A DNA stretch of 5,531 nt from NCBI GenBank assembly GCA_017384185.1, contig JAFNUH010000255.1:1-5531 (forward strand), written 5' to 3'. The DNA is from Alistipes sp. (lineage in GTDB: Bacteria; Bacteroidota; Bacteroidia; Bacteroidales; Rikenellaceae). A program made the translations under genes and the position numbers. Shown here piece after piece: positions 1 through 5,275 of the stretch (the stretch's first letter is position 1; each line of letters begins with the position of its first letter). The notes beneath the pieces are model-generated. The model was not told where the DNA came from. It did not search any database and saw only the letters and a list, made by a program, of their open reading frames with translations.

Positions 1-1
1 A

Positions 2-2236
2 CGTATAGGCTCGCTCTCACTCGAGGAGTATGTTCGACAGACGCCCAACAAGCACTTCCTGGGCACAAACTTCTACGTCTGGGCATACAATTTGGCAAAT
101 CCCGAGAAGGAGAATTGGTGGAACAACCTCAAGCGCAAGGTGGGCGAGGAGCCCGTCTTGCTCGATATGTCGCTCACGCACAAGAGTGCGCAGAATCTAA
201 AGACATATATGAACTCACGTGGTTACTACTCGTCGAGCGTCGAGTACGAGGTAGATACCACACGCCGCCCGAAGCGAGCATACGTCACCTACCGCACGCA
301 TCAGGGCGAGCCGTACCGCATAAAGAGCATATCGTATGACTTCCGTGATAGAGATATTGCACCCGTGATTGAGTCCGACACAGCGCAGTCGCTGCTGAAG
401 GTGGGTAACATTTTCGACATCACGGCGCTGGACAAGGAGCGAGAGCGCATATCGGCATATCTCAACAACCGTGGTTACTACAACTTCTCGGTAAATAACA
501 TTGAGTATCGTGTCGATACGCTGGGTGGTGACCGCAAGGTGGGCATACGAATGATTGTGCGCCGCAACATTACGGGTTACAACGAGCGTGGCGAGGCTAT
601 AAGCGAGAACAACCGCATATATCGCATAAGCGAGATAAACGTAATCTCGGACTACAACCCCGCAGTAAATCGTGACGTGAGCCAACGCACGATGCTCGAC
701 ACCACCTACTATAAGGGTCTGAATATAATATCGAACGGCAAGCCGAATGTACGTCCTGCCGTACTCCACTCGGCAATACCTATGTCGCCCAACACCACTT
801 ACAACGCATCGGAGGTGGACCGCACGTACAACGAAATTATGTCGCTCGGCTACTTCAAGAATGCCCGCATAACATTCGAGGAGATACCTCGTGGGCAGAA
901 CGACACGTTGGTGGTGAACTACGCCGGTGGCGGTCGCACGGCATACTCGCCCAAGAAGTTTGAGGATATTGAGGAGGGTTATCTGCGTTGTTACATCCTC
1001 GCATCGCCCACGCTCAAGCAGGGCTTCAACGTGGAGCTGGAGGGAAGCACTACGTCGAGTTTCTACGGATTGAGCGCAACGGTTGGTTATCAGAATCGCA
1101 ACCTCTTCCGTGGTGTGGAGACGCTGAACACCTCAGTGACATTTGGATACGAGTATATGAAGGCACCCCACGCCAGCAAGCGTCGGGCAAACGAGTTGGG
1201 CTTTGCCGTAGGATTGTCGTTCCCACGATTTATCCTACCCTTCCGCCTATCGACTCGCAACATCAATATGCCACGCACAAAGGTTGAGGTGTCGTACAAC
1301 TATCAGGACCGCCCCTACTATCGTCGTGACCTCTCACGTGCAACGTGGACATACTCGTGGCGTAGTATGAATGGTCGTTACAGCTACCAGCTGCGCCCCA
1401 TAGACCTTAACTGGATTAACGTTAGCTACATAAACGAGGATTTTTTCAACTCACTACAAAATGAGTATCTGCGCCAAAGTTATCTCACGCAGGCTATCGT
1501 GGGTCTCTCGGCATCGTACACATACAACAACCAGAACAAACACGTAGGCGGCAACGCCACACTGATGCATATCAACTTCGAGTCGTCGGGTAACCTGCTC
1601 AACCTCTTTGAGCGTGCATTCTCGAAGAAGACTGACGAGGGGTATTACAACATCCTCGGCGTACGTTACTCGCAGTACGTGCGTGGCGACATCAGCGCAA
1701 GCCGTAAGATTGTTCTCGGTCCCAAGACTGCCATTGCAGGTCGTCTGTTCGCCGGCGTGGGACTACCCTACGGCAACTCTACGGCTCTGCCCTTCGACCG
1801 CCTATTCTACGTCGGCGGTAGCAACAGTATGCGAGGCTGGACACCCCGTACGCTCGGACCAGGTAGCACACCCGCACAGAATACACCCTTCCCCGTGCAG
1901 ATGGGTGATATGCGTTTGGAGGCTAACTTAGAGTTCCGCTTCCCCATCTGGGATATGATTAATGGTGCTACATTCCTCGACTTAGGTAACGTATGGTATC
2001 TCAATCGTGACAAGGGCGAAGTGCCCGAGGATGGCATATTTAAATTTGACAGATTCTACAAGCAGCTGGGTCTTAACACGGGATTGGGTATGAGAGTAGA
2101 TATTAAGTTTGTCATACTGCGCCTTGACTGGGGTATTCGTCTGCATAGCCCCAATGAGCCAGCTGGCGAGCGATGGATTCACAACTTCAAGTGGAAGAAC
2201 ACGGCGCTGAACTTCGGCGTAGGCTACCCATTCTAA
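2..2236 (+). CDS. tamL: TamL/BamA-like outer-membrane assembly protein (Omp85 family), 5' end outside window
   Basis: Omp85-family outer-membrane barrel protein. TamL is the Bacteroidota counterpart of TamA and is thought to work with TamB in outer-membrane biogenesis. The frame is open from the first bases, with family-typical sequence (LEEYVRQTPNKHFLG, then NPEKENWWN) before any start codon, so the true start and probable lipoprotein signal lie upstream; I infer roughly 40-60 missing residues. The window shows 744 residues. POTRA-like repeats span about 150-960, with GYY turns (GYYSSS, GYYNFS) and the phrases EPYRIKSISYDF and LDKERERI. The barrel begins near 1060 (GYQNRNLFRG). The strand-6 loop motif appears as GGSNSMRGW at 1814-1840, the Bacteroidota form of the VRGF/Y signature. 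The protein ends in a barrel signal with terminal Phe (NFGVGYPF). Family assignment is firm. TamL rather than a BamA paralogue is inferred from overall similarity, since the N-terminal Cys cannot be seen. Confidence 0.85.
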   Translation, partial: RIGSLSLEEYVRQTPNKHFLGTNFYVWAYNLANPEKENWWNNLKRKVGEEPVLLDMSLTHKSAQNLKTYMNSRGYYSSSVEYEVDTTRRPKRAYVTYRTHQGEPYRIKSISYDFRDRDIAPVIESDTAQSLLKVGNIFDITALDKERERISAYLNNRGYYNFSVNNIEYRVDTLGGDRKVGIRMIVRRNITGYNERGEAISENNRIYRISEINVISDYNPAVNRDVSQRTMLDTTYYKGLNIISNGKPNVRPAVLHSAIPMSPNTTYNASEVDRTYNEIMSLGYFKNARITFEEIPRGQNDTLVVNYAGGGRTAYSPKKFEDIEEGYLRCYILASPTLKQGFNVELEGSTTSSFYGLSATVGYQNRNLFRGVETLNTSVTFGYEYMKAPHASKRRANELGFAVGLSFPRFILPFRLSTRNINMPRTKVEVSYNYQDRPYYRRDLSRATWTYSWRSMNGRYSYQLRPIDLNWINVSYINEDFFNSLQNEYLRQSYLTQAIVGLSASYTYNNQNKHVGGNATLMHINFESSGNLLNLFERAFSKKTDEGYYNILGVRYSQYVRGDISASRKIVLGPKTAIAGRLFAGVGLPYGNSTALPFDRLFYVGGSNSMRGWTPRTLGPGSTPAQNTPFPVQMGDMRLEANLEFRFPIWDMINGATFLDLGNVWYLNRDKGEVPEDGIFKFDRFYKQLGLNTGLGMRVDIKFVILRLDWGIRLHSPNEPAGERWIHNFKWKNTALNFGVGYPF

Positions 2237-2283
2237 TCCTCACCCGCATTTCATAAAAGTAATTCACACACCCCACCCGAAAC

Positions 2284-2322
2284 AAAAAAAGTGGTGATTT
2301 TGTCTGGCAACAAATTCACCAC
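2284..2322 (-). terminator. Intrinsic terminator of the candidate small RNA
   Basis: The inverted repeat GTGGTGA (2291-2297) / TCACCAC (2316-2322) gives 7 bp. One mismatch follows (2298/2315), then TTTGT/ACAAA (2299-2303 with 2310-2314) adds 5 bp around a six-base loop, 2304-2309. On the minus strand the stem is followed at once by seven T (2290-2284), the layout of a Rho-independent terminator for leftward transcription. On the plus strand the stem is followed by CGTGTTAGG, so it is not a good terminator for tamL. Its position fits the small RNA, and it would also stop any read-through from araC. Confidence 0.8.
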
Positions 2323-2325
2323 CGT

Positions 2326-2343
2326 GTTAGGTTAGTTAGGTTA
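2326..2343. repeat. Perfect tandem 9-mer, GTTAGGTTA x2
   Basis: GTTAGGTTA occurs twice with no spacer (2326-2334 and 2335-2343). Read as RNA from the minus strand it is UAACCUAAC twice, lying in the linker between the two hairpins of the candidate small RNA. Two copies are too few for a satellite or CRISPR, so its position within the predicted RNA is what makes it notable. Confidence 0.8.
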
Positions 2344-2376
2344 ATGAGAATAGTGGGTCACCCCACATTGCTATTA

Positions 2377-2407
2377 CAAAGATAGGATAATTTTTCTCAT
2401 TTGCAAA
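2377..2407 (-). promoter_or_regulatory. Bacteroides-type promoter reading leftward (TTTG-N19-TATCTTTG)
   Basis: On the minus strand TTTG (2407-2404) is followed after exactly 19 bases by TATCTTTG (2384-2377). The known Bacteroides housekeeping consensus is TTTG at -33 and TAnnTTTG at -7, about 19-21 bases apart, so both boxes and the spacing match. A start near 2373 is predicted. It lies downstream of the araC stop and points away from araC, so it cannot drive araC; the only thing it can express is the short unit ending at 2284, or antisense into tamL. Confidence 0.7.
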
Positions 2408-2428
2408 ACAAACACCTCCTTTTTGTTA

Positions 2429-2468
2429 TAAAAATAGCAAAGGGGTACTCGTTATTTTTAAAATTTTT
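2429..2468 (+). terminator. Weak AT-rich hairpin with T-tract, possible tamL/araC bidirectional terminator
   Basis: TAAAAATA (2429-2436) pairs perfectly with TATTTTTA (2453-2460). It is extended inward by a G-U (2437/2452) and a C-G pair (2438/2451) around a 12-base loop. A five-T run follows on the plus strand (2464-2468). The G-U pair forms only in plus-strand RNA, which slightly favours a role after tamL, whose stop is about 190 bases upstream. The arms are T-rich on both strands and the araC stop is 22 bases away, so it could act in both directions. The stem is almost all A-T and therefore weak. Confidence 0.35.
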
Positions 2469-2481
2469 AACCAACTCCCTT

Positions 2482-3417
2482 TTACAAGGCTATACTCTCC
2501 ACCCTCACATCATCAGCCGCATACCCTCTCTGCATTGAAGATGAGCCACTGGGCATACCTGTGAGCAATCCATTAGAGTGTGTGCTACGGTAGATGGCAG
2601 GTGTAGTGCCATATTGCTTTTTGAAAAGTTTTATAAAATGCGAAGTATTGGGGAAGGTACACTCGATGCCAATCTCAGAGATTGACTTCGAGGTAGAGAT
2701 TAGTAGCAACCTCGACTGCATCAATCGTTGCTGAATAAACCAACGATGTGGCGGCATAAAGAAATGGCGCTTAAACTCCTTCTTGAACGAGGTGAGCGAA
2801 CGGTTGCTCTTCTCCGCCAAACACTCAATAGATACATCACTAAATATATGTGAGTAGATAATCTGCTCAAAATTATCACGTGCCGAATCAACATTATTCA
2901 GCACCTTACTCTTCAGGCAACCATCCGTCTGCGAGATTATAAGGTATATCAACTCCGTCATCTTGATATTCTCGGCAGTCTCGTCGTGCATAAAATTGTC
3001 ATCGTGAAGGTAACTTCCAGCGTGCGTGAAGAAGCTACGCATAGCACTCCCAGCAGGCAAAGCAACGTGATTCAGTCTGCGACAACGTTCGCACTGATGC
3101 GAATTAGTGATATTTATCGAGTAACTCATATTGAGGTAGAGCAATATGCGTTGTAACTGCTCGGGAGTGTAATAGGCGACAATCTCCTCGAAAGAACGCC
3201 CATCCTCCATAACCTCCTCGACATAGTGGTTGCCGACACCCATATAAAATACATCGCCCTTGGAGATTGTGTGACGTGAATCGCCGTAGTAGATGTACTT
3301 CGTGCCACGAGTTACGTAACCTATGGCACAGCGATTGAGTTTCAGCAAGTGTATGCCCGCATAGTTTGACTCGACATACTTTACAATAGTCGGCAGACTA
3401 TTTTCCGTTGTTTTCAT
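2482..3417 (-). CDS. AraC-family transcriptional regulator
   Basis: DNA-binding transcription factor of 311 residues, the usual AraC-family length. The C-terminal half carries both helix-turn-helix units. The first is near residues 195-220 (SIECLAEKSNRSLTSFKKEF). The second is near 245-277 (SISEIGIECTFPNTSHFIKL, then the KQYGTTPAIYR signature). The N-terminal half looks like a cupin-type sensor domain (ISKGDVFYMGVGNHY, residues 51-65), loosely resembling ExsA-type regulators; the ligand is unknown. A Cys pair, C109ERC112, lies in the middle. After the HTH there is a tail of about 30 residues rich in Ser and Gly. The ATG at 3417 is the first good start, with no Shine-Dalgarno, as is common in Bacteroidota. 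It stands alone: tamL converges on it, and tandem terminators separate it from the exb operon upstream. The target genes cannot be told from the sequence. Family call is firm; the sensor-domain resemblance is tentative. Confidence 0.9.
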   Translation of the reverse strand: MKTTENSLPTIVKYVESNYAGIHLLKLNRCAIGYVTRGTKYIYYGDSRHTISKGDVFYMGVGNHYVEEVMEDGRSFEEIVAYYTPEQLQRILLYLNMSYSINITNSHQCERCRRLNHVALPAGSAMRSFFTHAGSYLHDDNFMHDETAENIKMTELIYLIISQTDGCLKSKVLNNVDSARDNFEQIIYSHIFSDVSIECLAEKSNRSLTSFKKEFKRHFFMPPHRWFIQQRLMQSRLLLISTSKSISEIGIECTFPNTSHFIKLFKKQYGTTPAIYRSTHSNGLLTGMPSGSSSMQRGYAADDVRVESIAL

Positions 3418-3460
3418 AATGTATAGATATAAGATTAAATAATTCCTGCATCGGAGTATT

Positions 3461-3468
3461 CAAAATTA
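3461..3468 (-). promoter_or_regulatory. Possible araC promoter -7 element (TAATTTTG)
   Basis: TAATTTTG on the minus strand matches TAnnTTTG and would start transcription near 3457, giving a leader of about 40 bases before the araC ATG. No TTTG occurs at the expected 19-21 base distance (the sequence there is TGAA), and the nearest TTTG is only 12 bases upstream. A missing -33 box would be compatible with an activator-dependent promoter, but chance is also possible in such AT-rich DNA. Confidence 0.35.
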
Positions 3469-3481
3469 CATATAATATTGC

Positions 3482-3497
3482 AAATAATTCATTATTT
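3482..3497. repeat. AT-only palindrome upstream of araC
   Basis: AAATAAT-TC-ATTATTT is a perfect 7-bp inverted repeat with a two-base centre. It sits just upstream of the possible araC -7 element, roughly over the expected -33 region, so it could be an operator. The flanking DNA is strongly AT-rich, so it may be fortuitous. I see no gene in the rest of 3418-3594. Confidence 0.3.
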
Positions 3498-3594
3498 TCT
3501 TGTATTTATACCGATAATTTGCTGTAAATCACATTTTAACATCTATTTACCGTATAGCAATCAAACAAAAGGGCGCAAAACATTGTAAGACAAT

Positions 3595-3637
3595 AAAAAA
3601 AGCATCTGCGAATCTTTAATACGATTACGCAAGATGC
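3595..3637 (-). terminator. Second intrinsic terminator downstream of the exb operon
   Basis: GCATCT (3602-3607) pairs with AGATGC (3632-3637). GCG/CGC (3608-3610 with 3628-3630) and AATC/GATT (3611-3614 with 3623-3626) continue the stem, with single-base bulges at 3627 and 3631 and an eight-base loop. On the minus strand seven T follow (3601-3595). It lies only about 20 bases beyond the first terminator, with no room for a gene between them, so it is best read as a back-up. Confidence 0.75.
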
Positions 3638-3655
3638 ACAGAAAATAAATAACAC

Positions 3656-3685
3656 AAAAAAGGCCTCCACAAATGTGGAAGCCTT
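3656..3685 (-). terminator. Intrinsic terminator of the exb operon
   Basis: AAGGC (3660-3664) pairs with GCCTT (3681-3685), and TCCAC (3666-3670) with GTGGA (3675-3679), around a four-base loop. The position between the two blocks (3665/3680) is a C-A mismatch in plus-strand RNA but a G-U pair in minus-strand RNA, giving a continuous 11-bp stem in the leftward transcript. Four T follow the stem on the minus strand (3659-3656), six in a row counting the stem end. It begins 24 bases after the stop of the last exbD. Confidence 0.85.
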
Positions 3686-3709
3686 AATTATTTAGCTTAG
3701 ATGTGGCTA

Positions 3710-4183
3710 TTAATAAGCCTCACCCTCAATAGCTGCATAAGAGATCTTCAAGGCGTTAGCACGACGAAGCTCCTGCTTAACGTCTGTGATAATACCCATC
3801 TTGGTGTACTGGTCAGCCTTGATGCTGACAGTCATCTGTGCACGGTCAGCCTCGTTAAGCTGATCACGCTCTGCACCGATAAAATCACCGATATCCTTAG
3901 CTGTCTTAAATGAGTCGTTCAACTGAATTCGGGGAGCCGTACCATACTTAGCCTGCATATGAGATACAGGTACACCGATGTTTACGTAACTTACCAAACT
4001 CTTCTTCTCCAACTTCTGAACCTCAGTTGCAGAGGGCAACTTGTAACGTACCAGCAACTCCTGCTCTCGCATAGTGGTTGACACCATGAAGAAGAACAAG
4101 ATCATAAAGATAACGTCGGGAAGAGAAGCGGTTGAGATTGCGGGGACCTCTTTCTTGTCACCCGATTTTTTCATTACTGCCAT
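3710..4183 (-). CDS. exbD: ExbD/TolR-family biopolymer transport protein (short, distal copy)
   Basis: Inner-membrane protein of the ExbB-ExbD proton motor, which uses the proton gradient to energise TonB-dependent outer-membrane transport. It has 157 residues, close to the usual ExbD size. The layout is a short charged cytoplasmic N-terminus (KKSGDKKEVPAIS), one transmembrane helix at about residues 20-38 (SLPDVIFMILFFFMVSTTM), then a periplasmic domain. Asp23 in SLPDVIF lines up with the essential proton-carrying Asp of ExbD/TolR. The ATG at 4183 follows a weak AAGGAAAAG; Met4 (4174) is an alternative start. It is last in the operon, 23 bases after the longer exbD and just before two terminators. 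Its Ile codons are ATC/ATT with no ATA, unlike tamL. It could equally be called TolR, but no tolB or pal is visible. Confidence 0.9.
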   Translation of the reverse strand: MAVMKKSGDKKEVPAISTASLPDVIFMILFFFMVSTTMREQELLVRYKLPSATEVQKLEKKSLVSYVNIGVPVSHMQAKYGTAPRIQLNDSFKTAKDIGDFIGAERDQLNEADRAQMTVSIKADQYTKMGIITDVKQELRRANALKISYAAIEGEAY

Positions 4184-4206
4184 AACTTTTCCTTGTCTTT
4201 AATACG

Positions 4207-4800
4207 TTACTTCTTAATACCCTTACGAGGCTCAGCCTCTGAAATCTTCTGAGGCACTGCCTTTGTAATTGCACTGCGCTGGTCCTCTGTAAGCTCAGAG
4301 AAGAGGCTACCGAACTTCTGCATAGCTACCTGATCACGAACCTCGTTGAAAGCACGAGAAAGCTCGTTCTGAACCATGATGTAAACCTCATAGCTTGTAT
4401 CACGGGTAGTCTGCAGAGAGATAACACCCTCGCTGACGGGATAAGTCCACTTAGAGCCATCGGGCAAGTCGATCTCAGTATCTTTCTTCTCAGGAAGATT
4501 CTCGTCGTCCATAGGGTTAAGGATGAACTCCTTAGCCTTATCCTTCAAGCCACGGATATCCATTGACTCATCACCAGCCATCAACTGACCTGCTGCGTTA
4601 ACGAACACCAACAATACGTTGCGCTCCTTAACCTTAGCATCCTCTACCTTAACATCCTCAGGGGGCAGTGGCGGAAGCACACGTGACAAACCCTTATCTG
4701 AGTTCATTGTAGTTGCAACGAGGAAGAAGATGAGCAACAAGAACGCAATATCCGCCTGAGAGTCAGCGCGAACTTCCGGAGTTTTTCTTGCATTTCCCAT
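4207..4800 (-). CDS. exbD: ExbD/TolR-family biopolymer transport protein (long, proximal copy)
   Basis: Second and longer ExbD-type subunit, 197 residues. The transmembrane helix is at about residues 16-33 (ADIAFLLLIFFLVATTM), with Asp17 at the position of the conserved proton-relay Asp. A proline-rich stretch follows (LPPLPPED, residues 42-49). The periplasmic part is larger than usual: an acidic insertion near 95-115 (NPMDDENLPEKKDTEIDLP) and a charged C-terminal extension ending in EPRKGIKK. The start at 4800 is fixed by a strong Shine-Dalgarno, AAGGAGGT, five bases upstream, which overlaps the stop of the preceding gene. Divergence from the neighbouring exbD outside the membrane helix argues for a distinct partner in a mixed ExbD complex rather than a recent duplication. 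Which periplasmic partner each binds cannot be read from the sequence. Confidence 0.88.
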   Translation of the reverse strand: MGNARKTPEVRADSQADIAFLLLIFFLVATTMNSDKGLSRVLPPLPPEDVKVEDAKVKERNVLLVFVNAAGQLMAGDESMDIRGLKDKAKEFILNPMDDENLPEKKDTEIDLPDGSKWTYPVSEGVISLQTTRDTSYEVYIMVQNELSRAFNEVRDQVAMQKFGSLFSELTEDQRSAITKAVPQKISEAEPRKGIKK

Positions 4801-4805
4801 TATCT

Positions 4806-4813
4806 ACCTCCTT
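4806..4813 (-). promoter_or_regulatory. Strong Shine-Dalgarno for the long exbD
   Basis: AAGGAGGT on the minus strand, five bases before the ATG at 4800. Its first two bases lie inside the TAA stop (4814-4812) of the upstream membrane-protein gene, so a terminating ribosome could restart on the next gene. The other starts in this operon lack a good Shine-Dalgarno. Confidence 0.75.
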
Positions 4814-5249
4814 ATTTTAAAGCGTCAGAAATTGCTGAATAGATAGCAGAGAGGATTGCACCAGCACCTGCTACGTATGCTACCAAGATACTTGCATCAG
4901 CGATAACTGTGTCAAAACGCTCGAAGTTAGTCTGGTTACCAATATCGAGAATCTGATAGTCGTGACCGTTAGCGATGAAGTAAGCACCTGCGATGATTGC
5001 AACGATTGCTACACCCGCAAAAATAGTACCCTTGATTCCATCGGGCTTCTGAATCATATCCCAAATTGCTGCCAATACTGCGATAACGATAGCTGCTCCT
5101 GCGATAGCATAGCCCCACATAAGCATACTACCTACTGCAGTAGCGTTCTCTACGGTTGCATCCTCGGGTGTAGTGAATACACACCAAGCAACCAAAGCCA
5201 CAGCGATAGCAATTAGGATGGGTGATAGATATTTAATCAATTTTCCCAT
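4812..5249 (-). CDS. Small four-helix membrane protein of unknown function in the exbBD operon
   Basis: I do not recognise a named family. The 145-residue product is very hydrophobic, with four likely membrane helices at about residues 8-25, 40-64, 72-93 and 116-139. Helices 2 to 4 are rich in Ala, Gly and Ile (for example AIAGAAIVIAVLAAIW). The loop after helix 2 is short and charged (QKPDG), and a longer polar loop at 95-115 (NGHDYQILDIGNQTNFERFD) precedes helix 4. The Lys residues at 3 and 6 suggest a cytoplasmic N-terminus. It lies 26 bases after exbB and 11 before exbD, so it is almost certainly co-transcribed with the motor. From memory, similar unnamed proteins sit between exbB and exbD in other Bacteroidales. 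I infer an accessory or assembly subunit of the motor, with no direct evidence. ATG at 5249 has no clear Shine-Dalgarno. Confidence 0.8.
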   Translation of the reverse strand: MGKLIKYLSPILIAIAVALVAWCVFTTPEDATVENATAVGSMLMWGYAIAGAAIVIAVLAAIWDMIQKPDGIKGTIFAGVAIVAIIAGAYFIANGHDYQILDIGNQTNFERFDTVIADASILVAYVAGAGAILSAIYSAISDALK

Positions 5250-5275
5250 TGTGTAAAATCTTTTTAAGGTCTTAA

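Larger units (their letters stand above)
2284..2373 (-). ncRNA. Candidate small RNA, about 90 nt, between the convergent tamL and araC genes
   Basis: A complete minus-strand transcription unit is visible with no ORF of useful size. It has a consensus Bacteroides promoter (2407-2377), a predicted start near 2373, and a strong intrinsic terminator ending at 2284. The predicted RNA has three parts. The first is a 5' hairpin, GUGGG-GUGA-CCCAC (2366-2353), whose loop is a GNRA tetraloop; AAUA/UAUU pairing can extend it outward (2375-2372 with 2352-2349) across a five-base bulge, though the outermost bases fall at or before the predicted start. The second is a linker of about 25 nt with little self-pairing, containing UAACCUAAC twice in tandem. 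The third is the terminator stem. Promoter and terminator placement are seen directly; that the unit is expressed and acts as a regulatory RNA is inferred. It could belong to an Rfam family I cannot recognise by eye. It is also antisense to any tamL transcript that reads past its stop. Confidence 0.6.

Noticed and set aside
215..769. 184-residue minus-strand reading frame inside tamL
   Set aside because: It overlaps strongly family-like coding sequence, resembles nothing I recognise, and is the kind of open antisense frame expected from the codon bias of tamL.
92..2236. TTG at 92 as the start of the TamL gene
   Set aside because: The frame is open back to position 2 and those 30 codons encode family-typical sequence, so the gene continues upstream of the window.
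2326..2343. GTTAG-type repeats as a CRISPR or satellite array
   Set aside because: Only two 9-base copies with no spacers, too little for either.
2374..2400. Eight-residue minus-strand ORF (MRKIILSL) downstream of an AGGAGGTG sequence
   Set aside because: The Shine-Dalgarno-to-ATG gap is about 14 bases, too long. It lies upstream of the predicted small-RNA start, so it would be translated only from an araC read-through transcript. Possible but unsupported.
2413..2422. CACCTCCTTT, identical to the 3' end of 16S rRNA
   Set aside because: Ten bases with no other 16S sequence around them; most likely chance.
3536..3583. 15-residue minus-strand ORF upstream of araC
   Set aside because: No ribosome binding site, promoter or recognisable sequence; frames of this size are common by chance.
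3418..3709. Mobile element or attachment site in the AT-rich gap
   Set aside because: No transposase, integrase, tRNA or flanking direct repeats; the contents are explained by two terminators and the araC upstream region.
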